Assembly (NCBI RefSeq): GCF_030824335.1
Contig: NZ_JAVBXX010000017.1
Coordinates: 1-64,000 of the forward strand
Length of the DNA stretch: 64,000 nucleotides
Direction: 5' to 3'
DNA from: Azonexus sp.
GTDB lineage: Bacteria > Pseudomonadota > Gammaproteobacteria > Burkholderiales > Rhodocyclaceae
The stretch's first letter is position 1. The number at the start of each line of letters is the position of its first letter. A program made the position numbers and the translations under genes. Shown piece by piece: positions 1 to 9,563 of this stretch. The notes beneath the pieces are model-generated. The model saw only the letters and a list, made by a program, of their open reading frames with translations. It was not told the DNA's origin and searched no databases.

Positions 1-153
1 CCGGAAGGCGTTGAAATGGTCATGCCAGGTGATAACATCCAGATGACGGTCAAGCTGATTGCGCCGATCGCCATGGAAGAAGGTCTGCGCTTCGCGATTC
101 GTGAAGGTGGTCGTACCGTCGGCGCCGGCGTCGTTGCCAAGATCATCGAGTAA
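1..153 (+). CDS. tuf: Elongation factor Tu, C-terminal end (partial)
   Basis: The first 50 codons are open from base 1 and end in TAA at 151-153. The peptide carries the beta-barrel domain III end of EF-Tu ([25 protein letters not shown]). EF-Tu delivers aminoacyl-tRNA to the ribosome. The gene is truncated by the window start. Its position just upstream of rpsJ is the normal str/S10 junction, so it may share transcription with the S10 genes. Confidence 0.95.
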   Translation, partial: PEGVEMVMPGDNIQMTVKLIAPIAMEEGLRFAIREGGRTVGAGVVAKIIE

Positions 154-217
154 TTGCTCTTTTGAAAAACCCGGGGCGGCAAGCTTGCTGCCCCATCGCT
201 CTTTTGGAAGCCAAAAA

Positions 218-529
218 ATGCAAAGCCAAAAAATCCGTATCCGTCTGAAGGCCTTTGACTATCGTCTGATCGATCAGTCTGCTCAGGAGATCGTTGAAAC
301 TGCCAAGCGTACCGGTGCCGTCGTTCGTGGCCCGGTGCCGTTGCCGACCCGCAAACAACGTTTTGACATCCTGCGTTCGCCGCACGTTAACAAGGCTTCC
401 CGTGATCAGCTCGAGATTCGTACCCATCTGCGTTTGATGGATATCGTTGATCCGACCGACAAAACGGTAGATGCGCTGATGAAGCTGGATCTGCCGGCTG
501 GCGTAGACGTCGAAATCAAGTTGCAGTAA
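218..529 (+). CDS. rpsJ: 30S ribosomal protein S10 (NusE)
   Basis: A 103-residue protein starting [19 protein letters not shown], the universal S10 N-terminus and the same length as in E. coli. S10 sits in the 30S head and also acts as NusE in transcription antitermination. An upstream in-frame start is possible, but the ATG at 218 has a GGAAG ribosome site and matches the family start. It lies 64 nt after tuf. Confidence 0.97.
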   Translation: MQSQKIRIRLKAFDYRLIDQSAQEIVETAKRTGAVVRGPVPLPTRKQRFDILRSPHVNKASRDQLEIRTHLRLMDIVDPTDKTVDALMKLDLPAGVDVEIKLQ

Positions 530-554
530 TTGTAGTATTGCGGATATAATCCGC
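521..554 (+). promoter_or_regulatory. Internal promoter before rplC, -10 box inside a palindrome
   Basis: TTGCAG (521-526) and TATAAT (545-550) are separated by 18 bp, a good sigma-70 pair. The -10 box sits in the perfect dyad GCGGATATAATCCGC (540-554). The remaining leader to the rplC ATG is about 85 nt and contains a second dyad, GGCAACGGTTGCC. This is a sequence call only; the palindrome could also act in RNA. Confidence 0.5.
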
Positions 555-639
555 GCCTTTCGGGGGTGGCCGGCAACGGTTGCCCATTTGTTGTTTTACA
601 TCGACCGGCCAATCGCAGCCGGCGATGAGGAGAATAACC

Positions 640-1278
640 ATGAGTCTAGGCCTTGTTGGTCGCAAGGTTGGCATGACTCGCATTTTTGCTGAAGATGGCG
701 CGTCCATCCCGGTAACTGTGCTTGACGTGTCAAACAACCGCGTGACCCAAGTAAAAACGCCGGAGATCGATGGCTACGCAGCCATTCAGGTCGCATTCGG
801 CCAGCGCCGTGCCTCTCGTGTTTCCAAGCCCCTGGCTGGCCATCTGGCCAAGGCAGGTGTGGAAGCCGGGCATGTGCTCAAGGAATTCCAGATCGATGCT
901 GATCAACTTGCTTCTTTCAAGGCGGGCGATCAAGTGGCTGTCACTATTTTTGCTGAAGGGCAAAAAGTCGATGTGTCCGGCACTTCTATCGGTAAGGGTT
1001 TTCAGGGCGGCATTAAGCGTCACAATTTCAGTTCCAATCGTGCTACTCACGGTAACTCGCTGTCGCATAACGCGCCGGGTTCCATTGGTATGGCGCAGGA
1101 TCCCGGTCGTGTTTTCCCGGGTAAGCGCATGGCTGGTCACATGGGTGATGTGCAGTCCACGATGCAGGGTTTGACCATCGTTCGCGTTGATGCAGAACGT
1201 CAGTTATTGTTGGTGCGCGGTGCAGTGCCGGGTTCCAAGGGTTCTGATGTCGTCGTGCGTCCGGCAGTCAAGGCTTAA
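640..1278 (+). CDS. rplC: 50S ribosomal protein L3
   Basis: A 212-residue protein beginning [16 protein letters not shown], the L3 start; a longer in-frame opening upstream was rejected because ATG 640 has a GAGGAG site (627-632). It contains the [21 protein letters not shown] loop region that reaches toward the peptidyl-transferase centre, including the Gln that PrmB methylates in E. coli. It is a primary 23S rRNA-binding, assembly-initiating protein. It heads the L3-L4-L23-L2 string, 9 nt before rplD. Confidence 0.97.
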   Translation: MSLGLVGRKVGMTRIFAEDGASIPVTVLDVSNNRVTQVKTPEIDGYAAIQVAFGQRRASRVSKPLAGHLAKAGVEAGHVLKEFQIDADQLASFKAGDQVAVTIFAEGQKVDVSGTSIGKGFQGGIKRHNFSSNRATHGNSLSHNAPGSIGMAQDPGRVFPGKRMAGHMGDVQSTMQGLTIVRVDAERQLLLVRGAVPGSKGSDVVVRPAVKA

Positions 1279-1287
1279 GGGGGCGAC

Positions 1288-1911
1288 ATGGAACTTAAGG
1301 TTATTAATGAACAGGGTCTGGAAGCTGCTAAGTTGCAGGCTTCGGATTTGCTGTTTGGGCGTGAATTCAATGAGGCGCTAGTTCATCAGCTCGTCGTGGC
1401 CTATCAGGCTAACGGTCGCTCAGCTGATAGCAAGCAGAAGGATCGTTCGGAAGTTCGTCATACCACCACCAAGCCGTGGCGTCAGAAGGGTACTGGTCGT
1501 GCTCGCGCTGGTAGCAACGGTAGCCCGTTGTGGCGTGGGGGTGGTCGCATCTTCCCGAACTCTCCCGAGCAGAATTACAGCCAAAAGGTTAACAAGAAGA
1601 TGTTCCGCGCCGGTATGGCAGCGATTCTCTCCGAGTTGGCTCGCCAGGATCGTCTGGTGGTGGTTGATGATATTGCTGTGGATGCGCCGAAGACCAAGTT
1701 GTTCTCGCAAAAGCTAAAGAGTATGGGTCTCGAGGGCAACCTCTTGGTTATTACTGATGCGTTGAACGAAAACCTGTACCTTTCTTCGCGTAATCTGCCC
1801 AATGTTCTGGTGCTCGAGGCACAAGAGGCTGACCCGGTTTCGCTGGTTCGCTTCGCCAAGGTGCTGGTCACCAAGAGCGCGATCGCCAAGTTCGAGGAGA
1901 TGTGGGGATGA
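1288..1911 (+). CDS. rplD: 50S ribosomal protein L4
   Basis: A 207-residue protein with the L4 core motif ([15 protein letters not shown]) and the exit-tunnel loop. In E. coli L4 also represses its own operon through the S10 leader; here the only sizeable leader in this part is between rpsJ and rplC, so any L4 autocontrol might act there (inference). The stop codon overlaps the start of rplW as ATGA. Confidence 0.97.
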   Translation: MELKVINEQGLEAAKLQASDLLFGREFNEALVHQLVVAYQANGRSADSKQKDRSEVRHTTTKPWRQKGTGRARAGSNGSPLWRGGGRIFPNSPEQNYSQKVNKKMFRAGMAAILSELARQDRLVVVDDIAVDAPKTKLFSQKLKSMGLEGNLLVITDALNENLYLSSRNLPNVLVLEAQEADPVSLVRFAKVLVTKSAIAKFEEMWG

Positions 1912-2210
1912 ATCAACAACGTCTGATGCAGGTGCTGTTGGCGCCGCAAATCTCCGAAAAGGCAACCTACGTTGCCGAGAAAAATAACCAGGTTATTTTT
2001 CGCGTCGCCAGTGATGCAACCAAGCCGGAAATTAAATCTGCCGTTGAGTTGCTGTTCAAGGTCGAAGTTGACTCTGTTCAGGTTGCAAACGTCAAAGGCA
2101 AGGTCAAGCGCTTCAAGGGCGCAACCGGTCGTCGTAAGGGTTGGAAGAAGGCTTATGTCTGCTTGAAGGCTGGCCAGGAAATCAACTTTGTTGAAGGGGG
2201 GAATGCCTAA
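1908..2210 (+). CDS. rplW: 50S ribosomal protein L23
   Basis: A 100-residue protein, [19 protein letters not shown], at the tunnel exit where SRP and trigger factor dock. A GTG two codons upstream is possible, but the ATG at 1908 overlaps the rplD stop (ATGA) and sits behind GAGGAG, so it is preferred. Its TAA overlaps the rplB ATG, implying tight translational coupling. Confidence 0.95.
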   Translation: MNQQRLMQVLLAPQISEKATYVAEKNNQVIFRVASDATKPEIKSAVELLFKVEVDSVQVANVKGKVKRFKGATGRRKGWKKAYVCLKAGQEINFVEGGNA

Positions 2211-3037
2211 TGGCACTCGTTAAAGTCAAGCCGACTTCCCCCGGCCGTCGTGCCGTGGTTCAGGTCGTCAATGCTCATCTGCATAAGGGCAAGCCATTCG
2301 CGGCGTTGGTCGAATCGCAATCAAAGAATGCCGGTCGCAATAACAACGGTCGCATTACCGTGCGCCACCAGGGTGGTGGGCACAAGCAAGCGTATCGCGT
2401 TATTGATTTCAAGCGGACCAAGGACGGCATCCCGGCCAAGGTTGAACGTCTGGAATACGACCCGAATCGCACCGCGAACATTGCACTCGTCTGTTATGCG
2501 GACGGTGAGCGTCGTTACATCATTGCCAACAAGGGCATGGTGGTTGGTCAGCAGATCATGAGCGGTTCCGAGGCGCCAATCAAGTTGGGCAATGCATTGC
2601 CGATTCGCAATATTCCGGTCGGTACGACGATTTGTTGCGTTGAAATGCTGCCGGGCAAAGGTGCGCAAATCTCCCGGTCGGCTGGTACGTCGGTGCAGTT
2701 GCTGGCTCGCGAAGGTACTTATGCCCAGATTCGTTTGCGCTCCGGTGAGGTTCGTCGGGTTCATGTCGAATGCCGCGCTACGATTGGTGAGGTTGGTAAC
2801 GAAGAAAACAACTTGCGCAAGTTTGGCAAGGCCGGCGCGATGCGCTGGCGTGGTATTCGTCCGACGGTCCGTGGTACTGCAATGAACCCGGTCGATCACC
2901 CGCATGGTGGTGGTGAAGGCAAAACTGGCGAAGGTCGTGTGCCGGTTAATCCGTGGGGTCAGCCTACCAAGGGTTACCGCACCCGCAGCAACAAGCGCAC
3001 GAACAGCATGATCGTTCAGCGCCGTCACAAGCGTTAA
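2210..3037 (+). CDS. rplB: 50S ribosomal protein L2
   Basis: A 275-residue protein with the conserved C-terminal signature [14 protein letters not shown], whose His is important for peptidyl-transferase activity. Length matches the family. It starts inside the rplW stop codon (TAATG) and ends 10 nt before rpsS. Confidence 0.97.
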   Translation: MALVKVKPTSPGRRAVVQVVNAHLHKGKPFAALVESQSKNAGRNNNGRITVRHQGGGHKQAYRVIDFKRTKDGIPAKVERLEYDPNRTANIALVCYADGERRYIIANKGMVVGQQIMSGSEAPIKLGNALPIRNIPVGTTICCVEMLPGKGAQISRSAGTSVQLLAREGTYAQIRLRSGEVRRVHVECRATIGEVGNEENNLRKFGKAGAMRWRGIRPTVRGTAMNPVDHPHGGGEGKTGEGRVPVNPWGQPTKGYRTRSNKRTNSMIVQRRHKR

Positions 3038-3047
3038 GGGGTAGGAA

Positions 3048-3323
3048 ATGGGACGTTCTCTCAAAAAGGGCCCGTTTATTGATGCGCATCTGATCGACAA
3101 AGTCGAAGCAGTTCGCGCCACCAATGACAAGCGCCCGATCAAGACCTGGTCGCGTCGTTCGACAATCCTCCCCGAGTTTATCGGCCTGACGATTGCGGTC
3201 CACAATGGTAAGCAGCATATTCCGGTGTTTGTCACCGAAAATATGGTCGGACACAAGCTTGGCGAGTTTTCGCTGACCCGGACGTTCAAGGGTCACACCG
3301 CCGGCAAAAAGGCCAAGAAGTAA
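3048..3323 (+). CDS. rpsS: 30S ribosomal protein S19
   Basis: A 91-residue protein beginning [15 protein letters not shown] with the [15 protein letters not shown] signature. It binds 16S rRNA in the 30S head next to S13. Ribosome site GGGGTAGG lies just before the ATG. Confidence 0.97.
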   Translation: MGRSLKKGPFIDAHLIDKVEAVRATNDKRPIKTWSRRSTILPEFIGLTIAVHNGKQHIPVFVTENMVGHKLGEFSLTRTFKGHTAGKKAKK

Positions 3324-3332
3324 GGAGCTGAC

Positions 3333-3662
3333 ATGGAAACTCGTGCAAGTCTGCGAGGCGTACGCCTCTCTGCGCAAAAGGGCCGCTTGGTTGCGGATCT
3401 GGTGCGCGGCAAGCCGGTTGGTCAGGCTCTAAACATCCTGGCTTTTTCCCCGAAGAAGGGGGCCGTTATCGTTAAAAAGGTGCTGGAGTCGGCTATTGCC
3501 AACGCTGAGCACAACGACGGTGCCGATATCGACGAACTGAAGGTAAAAGTCATTTACGTCGAAAAAGGCATGGTGCTTAAGCGCTTTACTGCGCGCGCCA
3601 AGGGTCGTGGCAATCGGATCGTCAAGCCGACCTGTCACATCTATCTGACCGTTGGTAACTAA
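3333..3662 (+). CDS. rplV: 50S ribosomal protein L22
   Basis: A 109-residue protein with the exit-tunnel beta-hairpin region ([17 protein letters not shown]). It binds all six 23S domains, and the hairpin is where macrolide-resistance changes occur in other bacteria; nothing unusual is seen here. An AAGGAG site precedes ATG 3333. Confidence 0.97.
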   Translation: METRASLRGVRLSAQKGRLVADLVRGKPVGQALNILAFSPKKGAVIVKKVLESAIANAEHNDGADIDELKVKVIYVEKGMVLKRFTARAKGRGNRIVKPTCHIYLTVGN

Positions 3663-3671
3663 GGAAGAGCC

Positions 3672-4457
3672 ATGGGACAGAAAATTCATCCGACTGGCTT
3701 CCGTCTAGCCGTCACTAAAAACTGGAGTTCGCGCTGGTTTGCCAACAGCAAAGACTTTCCTGGCATGTTGCAGGAAGACGTCAAGGTTCGTGAGTATCTC
3801 AAGCGCAAGCTGGCTCATGCCTCAGTTGGGCGCGTACTGATCGAGCGCCCGGCGAAAAATGCTCGTGTTACCATCTATTCCGCCCGTCCGGGTGTGGTTA
3901 TTGGTAAAAAGGGTGAGGATATTGAGCAACTTCGTACGGATCTTCAGCGCATCATGGGCGTTCCCGTTCATGTGTCGATTGAGGAAATTCGTAAGCCGGA
4001 AATTGATGCTCAGTTGATCGCCGACTCTATTGCTCAACAGCTCGAAAAGCGCATCATGTTCCGTCGTGCCATGAAGCGTGCGATGCAGAATGCGATGCGT
4101 CTTGGTGCTCAGGGTATCAAGGTCATGAGTGCAGGTCGTCTGAACGGTGCCGAAATCGCTCGTAGCGAGTGGTATCGCGAGGGTCGCGTACCGCTTCATA
4201 CGCTGCGTGCTGATATTGATTATGCAACGTCTGAAGCGCTGACTACCTACGGTATTATTGGTATCAAGGTTTGGGTCTACAAGGGCGATATGCTTGATCG
4301 TAACGAGCAGCCTGCTGTTGAAGAGCCAGCGGCTGATGACCGCCGGCAGCGTCGCAATCCGGGTAAGCCGGAAGGCGATAAGCCACGCACTCGCACGGTC
4401 AAAAAGGCCGATGGTGATGCGCCGGCAAAGCGCGGCGTAAGAAAGGCAGGTGCTTAA
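3672..4457 (+). CDS. rpsC: 30S ribosomal protein S3 with basic C-terminal extension
   Basis: A 261-residue S3: [14 protein letters not shown] start and a KH domain with [12 protein letters not shown] in the first 110 residues, then the C-terminal S3 domain ending near residue 210. S3 lines the mRNA entry channel. It is longer than the 233-residue E. coli protein because of a charged, disordered tail rich in Arg, Lys, Asp and Ala. Such tails occur in other betaproteobacteria, as I recall. Confidence 0.96.
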   Translation: MGQKIHPTGFRLAVTKNWSSRWFANSKDFPGMLQEDVKVREYLKRKLAHASVGRVLIERPAKNARVTIYSARPGVVIGKKGEDIEQLRTDLQRIMGVPVHVSIEEIRKPEIDAQLIADSIAQQLEKRIMFRRAMKRAMQNAMRLGAQGIKVMSAGRLNGAEIARSEWYREGRVPLHTLRADIDYATSEALTTYGIIGIKVWVYKGDMLDRNEQPAVEEPAADDRRQRRNPGKPEGDKPRTRTVKKADGDAPAKRGVRKAGA

Positions 4458-4458
4458 C

Positions 4459-4872
4459 ATGATGCAACCGAATCGTCGCAAGTTCCGTAAGGAGCACAAG
4501 GGACGTAACGAAGGTCTGGCGACTCGTGGCACCAAGGTATCGTTTGGTGAGTGGGGCCTCAAGGCGACCGGGCGTGGTCGTTTGACGGCGCGTCAGATTG
4601 AAGCTGCTCGTCGTGCGATGACCCGCCATATCAAGCGTGGTGGTCGCATCTGGATCCGTATTTTCCCGGACAAACCGGTTTCCAAAAAGCCGGCAGAAGT
4701 TCGTATGGGTAACGGTAAGGGCAATCCTGAGTATTGGGTTGCTGAAATTCAGCCGGGTAAAGTTCTTTACGAGATGGATGGCGTGAATGAAGCGCTGGCA
4801 CGCGAGGCATTTGCCCTTGCTGCTGCCAAGTTGCCTATTTCCACCACCTTCGTGACTCGTCATCTGGGGTAA
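4459..4872 (+). CDS. rplP: 50S ribosomal protein L16
   Basis: A 137-residue protein, [19 protein letters not shown] start at 4450 would overlap rpsC, but ATG 4459 lies 8 nt after GGCAGG and matches the family N-terminus. L16 contacts tRNA in the A site. It carries [20 protein letters not shown], the region holding the Arg hydroxylated by RoxA in E. coli. Confidence 0.95.
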   Translation: MMQPNRRKFRKEHKGRNEGLATRGTKVSFGEWGLKATGRGRLTARQIEAARRAMTRHIKRGGRIWIRIFPDKPVSKKPAEVRMGNGKGNPEYWVAEIQPGKVLYEMDGVNEALAREAFALAAAKLPISTTFVTRHLG

Positions 4873-4874
4873 TC

Positions 4875-5069
4875 ATGAAAGCTAGTGAACTGAGAACCAA
4901 GAGCGTGGACGAGCTCAATAAGGAATTGCTGGATCTGCTGAAGGCGCAATTTGGCCTGCGTATGCAAATTGCTACGCAACAGCTGTCCAACACCAGCCAA
5001 ATGTCCAAGGTGCGTCGTGACATCGCTCGCGTTCGTACTCTCATCCGTGAAAAGGCGGTGCAGCAATGA
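4875..5069 (+). CDS. rpmC: 50S ribosomal protein L29
   Basis: A 64-residue two-helix protein ([19 protein letters not shown]) located near the tunnel exit beside L23. Starts 3 nt after rplP; its stop overlaps the rpsQ ATG (ATGA). Confidence 0.96.
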   Translation: MKASELRTKSVDELNKELLDLLKAQFGLRMQIATQQLSNTSQMSKVRRDIARVRTLIREKAVQQ

Positions 5070-5332
5070 GCGAAGCCTCCAGCATCAAGCGTACGCTGAT
5101 TGGTCGCGTGGTTAGCGACAAGATGGAAAAGACGGTTACCGTCCTGGTCGAACGTAAGGTCAAGCACCCGATGTACGGTAAGGTTATGGTCCGCTCTAAG
5201 AAATACAGCGCACATAATGAAGCTAACGTAGCCAAAGCCGGTGACTTGGTGGAAATCGTCGAAACCCGTCCGGTTTCGAAGACCAAGGCTTGGGCTGTAA
5301 CTACTGTTCTGGAAAAAGCTATCGTCGTCTGA
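5066..5332 (+). CDS. rpsQ: 30S ribosomal protein S17
   Basis: An 88-residue OB-fold primary 16S binder with [14 protein letters not shown] near the N-terminus and the KYSAHNEAN segment. Overlaps the rpmC stop by 4 nt. It is the last gene before a 153-nt gap carrying a hairpin and a promoter. Confidence 0.96.
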   Translation: MSEASSIKRTLIGRVVSDKMEKTVTVLVERKVKHPMYGKVMVRSKKYSAHNEANVAKAGDLVEIVETRPVSKTKAWAVTTVLEKAIVV

Positions 5333-5350
5333 CGATTATTTTCCAAATGC

Positions 5351-5380
5351 TTGCGTAGTCAGTAAAGAAGCCGGTATAAT
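5351..5380 (+). promoter_or_regulatory. Promoter for the spc-type half (rplN onward)
   Basis: TTGCGT (5351-5356), an 18-bp spacer and TATAAT (5375-5380) form a sigma-70 promoter. The architecture repeats that before rplC: the same spacing and a -10 box at the centre of an inverted repeat. The transcript would have a leader of about 100 nt to rplN. That leader contains dyads CAAACACC/GGTGTTTG (5396-5417) and ACCCGTACGGGT (5431-5442). Confidence 0.55.
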
Positions 5381-5394
5381 CCGGCTTCTTTTTT
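5364..5394 (+). terminator. Terminator-like hairpin between rpsQ and rplN
   Basis: An 11-bp stem (5364-5374 with 5381-5391) ends in T6 (5389-5394), the form of an intrinsic terminator or attenuator for the S10 part. The six-base loop is exactly TATAAT, the -10 of the overlapping promoter, so one element could both end the S10 transcript and start the spc transcript. Confidence 0.55.
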
Positions 5395-5485
5395 GCAAAC
5401 ACCTAAAATGGTGTTTGGCAAAATTGTTCGACCCGTACGGGTTCCAAGACTGACCGCGCAGCGGATTAAGTTGGAGTTTACTTAA

Positions 5486-5854
5486 ATGATTCAGATGCAA
5501 ACGACGCTGGACGTCGCCGATAATACCGGCGCCCGTTCAGTTATGTGTATCAAGGTGCTTGGTGGTTCGAAGCGTCGCTATGCTGGCATTGGTGATGTTA
5601 TCAAGGTTAGCATCAAGGATGCGGCGCCGCGTGGTCGCGTTAAGAAGGGTGATGTCTATAACGCCGTGGTGGTTCGTACCGCCAAGGGTGTGCGTCGTCC
5701 GGATGGCTCCCTGGTGCGCTTTGATGGTAATGCCGCAGTTCTCCTCAACAACAAACTCGAGCCGATTGGCACGCGTATCTTTGGCCCGGTCACTCGCGAA
5801 CTGCGTACCGAGCGCTTTATGAAGATCGTGTCCCTGGCTCCAGAAGTGCTGTAA
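5486..5854 (+). CDS. rplN: 50S ribosomal protein L14
   Basis: A 122-residue beta-barrel protein, [19 protein letters not shown], exactly the usual length. It forms intersubunit bridge B8 and is the docking site for RsfS. First gene after the internal promoter; GTTGGAG precedes the ATG. Confidence 0.97.
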   Translation: MIQMQTTLDVADNTGARSVMCIKVLGGSKRRYAGIGDVIKVSIKDAAPRGRVKKGDVYNAVVVRTAKGVRRPDGSLVRFDGNAAVLLNNKLEPIGTRIFGPVTRELRTERFMKIVSLAPEVL

Positions 5855-5864
5855 GGAGAGCGTA

Positions 5865-6182
5865 ATGGAAAAGATTCGCAAAGGCGACGAAGTCGTCGTT
5901 ATTACTGGCAAAGATAAAGGCAAGCGCGGGACTGTTCTGCGCCGTGTCGATGACGAGCATCTGCTGGTCGAGGGCGTAAATCGCGCCAAAAAGCACGTGA
6001 AGCCGAACCCTATTAATGGTGTCCAAGGTGGCATCGTTGATAAGGACATGCCGATTCACATCTCCAATGTTGCGCTGTTCAATCCGGCGACTAAGAAGGC
6101 TGACCGTGTCGGCATCAAGTCTCTCGAGGATGGTCGCAAGGTTCGCGTGTTCAAGTCGAACGGCGAACTGGTGAACGCATAA
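5865..6182 (+). CDS. rplX: 50S ribosomal protein L24
   Basis: A 105-residue KOW-domain protein ([20 protein letters not shown]). It is an early assembly initiator of the 50S. Ten nt after rplN behind AAGGAGAG. Confidence 0.96.
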   Translation: MEKIRKGDEVVVITGKDKGKRGTVLRRVDDEHLLVEGVNRAKKHVKPNPINGVQGGIVDKDMPIHISNVALFNPATKKADRVGIKSLEDGRKVRVFKSNGELVNA

Positions 6183-6191
6183 GGGGTAGTC

Positions 6192-6731
6192 ATGGCGCGT
6201 TTGCAGCAGTTTTATAAAGACACCGTCGTTGGCGAGTTGTCCAAGCAGTTCGGGTATAAGTCCGTAATGGAAGTTCCGCGTATCACAAAGATCACACTGA
6301 ATATGGGTGTTGGTGAGGCGGTAGCTGACAAAAAGGTTCTTGAGAATGCGGTTGGCGATATGCAGAAAATCGCTGGTCAAAAGCCCGTTACTACTAAAGC
6401 CCGGACTTCCATCGCTGGTTTCAAGATTCGTGATGGTTATCCAATCGGTTGTATGGTCACGCTTCGCGGTCCTCGCATGTTCGAGTTCCTTGATCGTCTG
6501 GTGACTATTGCGTTGCCGCGTGTTCGCGACTTCCGTGGTGTGGCTGGTAAGGGCTTTGATGGCCAAGGCAACTACAACATGGGTGTTAAAGAGCAGATCA
6601 TCTTCCCGGAAATCGAATACGACAAGATCGATGCTCTCCGCGGGATGAATATCAGTATCACGACGACCGCGAAAAATGATGCAGAGGCTAAGGCCCTGCT
6701 GACCGCGTTCAAGTTCCCGTTCAAGAATTGA
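6192..6731 (+). CDS. rplE: 50S ribosomal protein L5
   Basis: A 179-residue 5S rRNA-binding protein with [15 protein letters not shown] and the [13 protein letters not shown] segment. It contacts S13 and P-site tRNA in the central protuberance. In E. coli S8 represses translation at the start of this gene; no obvious S8-type hairpin was identified here. Confidence 0.97.
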   Translation: MARLQQFYKDTVVGELSKQFGYKSVMEVPRITKITLNMGVGEAVADKKVLENAVGDMQKIAGQKPVTTKARTSIAGFKIRDGYPIGCMVTLRGPRMFEFLDRLVTIALPRVRDFRGVAGKGFDGQGNYNMGVKEQIIFPEIEYDKIDALRGMNISITTTAKNDAEAKALLTAFKFPFKN

Positions 6732-6738
6732 GGCAATC

Positions 6739-7044
6739 ATGGCAAAACTTGCTCTGATCAATCGTGAAGAAAAGCGCCGCAAGATGGTTGCGCAGTACGC
6801 CAAAAAGCGCGCAGCCCTTGAGGCCGTCTTCAATAACGTAAGCCTGTCGGACGAGGAGCGTTATGAAGCTCGTCTGAAGTTTCAGGCTTTGCCGCGCAAT
6901 GCGAGTCCATCCCGTCTGCGCAATCGCTGCGCCCTGACCGGTCGTCCGCGTGGCGTTTTTCGTAAATTCGGTCTGTGTCGTCACAAGATCCGTGAGCTCG
7001 CCTTCAACGGCGAAATTCCGGGTGTTGTGAAGGCCAGTTGGTAA
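6739..7044 (+). CDS. rpsN: 30S ribosomal protein S14 (zinc-free long form)
   Basis: A 101-residue protein ending [11 protein letters not shown]. The length and the absence of paired CxxC motifs mark it as the zinc-independent (C-) form. Starts 7 nt after rplE. Confidence 0.96.
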   Translation: MAKLALINREEKRRKMVAQYAKKRAALEAVFNNVSLSDEERYEARLKFQALPRNASPSRLRNRCALTGRPRGVFRKFGLCRHKIRELAFNGEIPGVVKASW

Positions 7045-7057
7045 TAGGAGATACAGA

Positions 7058-7456
7058 ATGGCTATGAGCGATCCTATCGCGGACATGCTGACCCGCATCC
7101 GCAACGCCCAGCTCGCCGAAAAGGCGTCTGTGTCCATGCCTTCTTCCAAGTTGAAAGTGGCTATTGCCGCAGTGCTTAAGGATGAAGGTTACGTTGATGA
7201 ATTCGCTGTTCGCAAGTCAGATGATGGCAAAGCGGCTCTCGAAATCGTGCTCAAGTATTATGCTGGGCGCCCGGTTATCGAGCGTATCGAACGCATCTCC
7301 AAGCCTGGTCTGCGCATCTACAAGGGTGCTGAAGACATTCCTCGTGTCATGAACGGTTTGGGTGTGGCCATCGTGTCAACCCCGAAGGGTGTCATGACCG
7401 ATCGCAAAGCGCGCGCTTCCCGTGTTGGTGGCGAAGTTCTTTGCATCGTGGCCTAA
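7058..7456 (+). CDS. rpsH: 30S ribosomal protein S8
   Basis: A 132-residue protein beginning [18 protein letters not shown] and ending in the [13 protein letters not shown] region. It is a primary 16S rRNA binder in the platform and the translational repressor of the spc operon in E. coli. ATAGGAG precedes the ATG. Confidence 0.97.
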   Translation: MAMSDPIADMLTRIRNAQLAEKASVSMPSSKLKVAIAAVLKDEGYVDEFAVRKSDDGKAALEIVLKYYAGRPVIERIERISKPGLRIYKGAEDIPRVMNGLGVAIVSTPKGVMTDRKARASRVGGEVLCIVA

Positions 7457-7469
7457 GGAGCGAAGCACT

Positions 7470-8000
7470 ATGTCTCGTGTAGGTAAAAATCCAATCGTGC
7501 TGCCGGCAGGCGTTGAAATCAGCGTCGCCGACCAGATCGTCGTCAAGGGGCCTTTGGGTACCCTGAAGATGGCCGCGAATCCCGCTGTCAAGGTTAGCCA
7601 GGAAGGCCAGAGTGTGGTCGTTTCCAAGGTTGAAGGCGTGGAAAACTCATCCGCCATGTGGGGCACCATGCGTGCTTGCATCAACAACATGGTGACTGGT
7701 GTTTCCAAGGGTTTCGAGCGCAAGTTGCAACTGGTCGGTGTGGGCTATCGCGCCCAGGCTCAGGGCGATGTCCTGAACCTCTCGCTTGGCTTTTCGCACC
7801 CGGTCGCACACAAAATGCCGGCTGGTGTAAAAGTTGAGTGTCCGACGCAAACCGAAGTCCTGATCAAGGGCGCGGACAAGCAACAAGTCGGTCAGGTTGC
7901 CGCCGAAGTTCGGGCGTATCGCAAACCGGAGCCTTATAAGGGCAAGGGCGTGCGTTACTCGGACGAAGTGGTGGTTATCAAGGAAACCAAGAAGAAGTAA
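7470..8000 (+). CDS. rplF: 50S ribosomal protein L6
   Basis: A 176-residue protein, [17 protein letters not shown], with the C-terminal signature [15 protein letters not shown]. It lies at the factor-binding side near the sarcin-ricin loop. ATG 7470 was chosen over an in-frame start inside rpsH because it fits the family and follows AAGGAG. Confidence 0.97.
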   Translation: MSRVGKNPIVLPAGVEISVADQIVVKGPLGTLKMAANPAVKVSQEGQSVVVSKVEGVENSSAMWGTMRACINNMVTGVSKGFERKLQLVGVGYRAQAQGDVLNLSLGFSHPVAHKMPAGVKVECPTQTEVLIKGADKQQVGQVAAEVRAYRKPEPYKGKGVRYSDEVVVIKETKKK

Positions 8001-8009
8001 GGGTGGCAT

Positions 8010-8366
8010 ATGTTTAACAAGAAACAAGCACGTTTGCGTCGTGCCCGCAAAACCCGGGCCAAAATCGCCGAGCTCAAGGCTGTGCGCTTGTGTATCAATC
8101 GTACGAACTGCCACATTTACGCTCAGATCATTTCGCCCTGCGGCGGCGTGGTGCTGGCTTCGGCTTCGACACTGGACAAGGGTGTTCGTGCCGATCTCGC
8201 CAATGGCGGTAACAAGGCGGCGGCCGCGATTGTTGGCAAGCTGATTGCTGAGCGTGCGAAAGCTGCTGGCGTCGAGCAGGTCGCATTTGATCGCTCCGGG
8301 CTGCAGTACCACGGTCGTGTTCAGGCGCTGGCGGAAGCCGCGCGTGAAGCCGGTCTGAAGTTCTGA
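8010..8366 (+). CDS. rplR: 50S ribosomal protein L18
   Basis: A 118-residue 5S rRNA-binding protein ([19 protein letters not shown], ending [24 protein letters not shown]). Length and both ends match the family. Confidence 0.97.
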   Translation: MFNKKQARLRRARKTRAKIAELKAVRLCINRTNCHIYAQIISPCGGVVLASASTLDKGVRADLANGGNKAAAAIVGKLIAERAKAAGVEQVAFDRSGLQYHGRVQALAEAAREAGLKF

Positions 8367-8392
8367 TCGCCGCGAAAGGAATAGGTTAGAAA

Positions 8393-8920
8393 ATGGCTAA
8401 ACCTGAAAGAAACAAGAAGCCCCAGCACGCAGAAGAGCGCGATGATGGCATGCGGGAGAAGATGGTTGCGGTCAACCGTGTCACCAAAGTGGTGAAGGGT
8501 GGTCGTATCCTCGGTTTCGCAGCGCTTACCGTTGTTGGTGACGGCGATGGCAGCATCGGCATGGGTAAGGGCAAGTCTCGTGAAGTGCCTGTCGCTGCAC
8601 AAAAGGCGATGGACGAAGCGCGTCGCAAGATGGCCAAGGTCAGTCTGAAGAATGGTACGGTTCATCACACCGTTATGGGACGTCACGGTGCAACTACTGT
8701 GATGATTCAACCGGCTCCCGAAGGCACGGGCATCATCGCGGGCGGCGCAATGCGTGCTGTTTTCGAAGTTGTTGGTGTAACCAACGTGGTGGCTAAGGCC
8801 CATGGCTCGACCAATCCTTACAACATCGTTCGTGCGACTATCGACGGCTTGTTGAAAGTGAATACGCCGGCTGAGATTGCTGCAAAGCGTGGCCTCTCTG
8901 TTGAACAGATCACGGGGTAA
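8393..8920 (+). CDS. rpsE: 30S ribosomal protein S5
   Basis: A 175-residue protein with the double-stranded-RNA-like N domain ([16 protein letters not shown]) and the [17 protein letters not shown]-domain signature. S5 shapes decoding fidelity and the mRNA entry helicase. Four nt before rpmD. Confidence 0.97.
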   Translation: MAKPERNKKPQHAEERDDGMREKMVAVNRVTKVVKGGRILGFAALTVVGDGDGSIGMGKGKSREVPVAAQKAMDEARRKMAKVSLKNGTVHHTVMGRHGATTVMIQPAPEGTGIIAGGAMRAVFEVVGVTNVVAKAHGSTNPYNIVRATIDGLLKVNTPAEIAAKRGLSVEQITG

Positions 8921-8923
8921 CTC

Positions 8924-9106
8924 ATGGCTGACAAAAAAATCAAAGTGACGCTCGTCAAGAGCGTCATCGGCACCAAGCAGGACCACCGCGCCACTGTGCG
9001 TGGCTTGGGTCTGCGTAAGCTGAATAGCTCCTCTGAATTGGTCGATACGCCTTGCGTTCGCGGCATGATTCAGAAGGTTCAGTATCTCGTCAAGGTCGAG
9101 GGCTAA
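8924..9106 (+). CDS. rpmD: 50S ribosomal protein L30
   Basis: A 60-residue protein with [20 protein letters not shown], typical of L30. Packed between rpsE and rplO with 3-nt gaps on each side. Confidence 0.96.
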   Translation: MADKKIKVTLVKSVIGTKQDHRATVRGLGLRKLNSSSELVDTPCVRGMIQKVQYLVKVEG

Positions 9107-9109
9107 TCC

Positions 9110-9544
9110 ATGCGTCTGAATACCATCAAGCCTGCTGAAGGTTCCAAGAAGGCAGCCAAGCGTGTTGGTCGGGGTATCGGTTCCGGCTTGGGCAAAACTT
9201 GCGGTCGCGGTCATAAGGGACAGAAGTCTCGTTCTGGCGGCTTCCACAAGGTTGGTTTCGAAGGCGGTCAGATGCCTTTGCAACGGCGTTTGCCGAAGCG
9301 CGGCTTCAATTCGCTGACCCGCGCGCGCAACTATGAGATTCGCCTTACCGATCTCGAGCGTCTGCCCGTAGATGAGGTAGATTTGCTCGTTTTGCAAGCT
9401 GCGGGTATCGTCCCGGGCAACGCGTTGTCGGCTAAGGTGATTCTCTCGGGGGAAATTTCCCGTAAGGTTGTCCTCAAAGGCGTGGGCGCTACCAAGGGCG
9501 CGAAGGCTGCTATTGAAGCAGTCGGCGGCTCGGTCGCCGAGTAA
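9110..9544 (+). CDS. rplO: 50S ribosomal protein L15
   Basis: A 144-residue protein with the glycine-rich N-terminal extension ([20 protein letters not shown]) that threads through 23S rRNA and the [17 protein letters not shown] signature. It precedes secY as in E. coli. Confidence 0.97.
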   Translation: MRLNTIKPAEGSKKAAKRVGRGIGSGLGKTCGRGHKGQKSRSGGFHKVGFEGGQMPLQRRLPKRGFNSLTRARNYEIRLTDLERLPVDEVDLLVLQAAGIVPGNALSAKVILSGEISRKVVLKGVGATKGAKAAIEAVGGSVAE

Positions 9545-9563
9545 GTAAGGAAAGGTTAGAACG

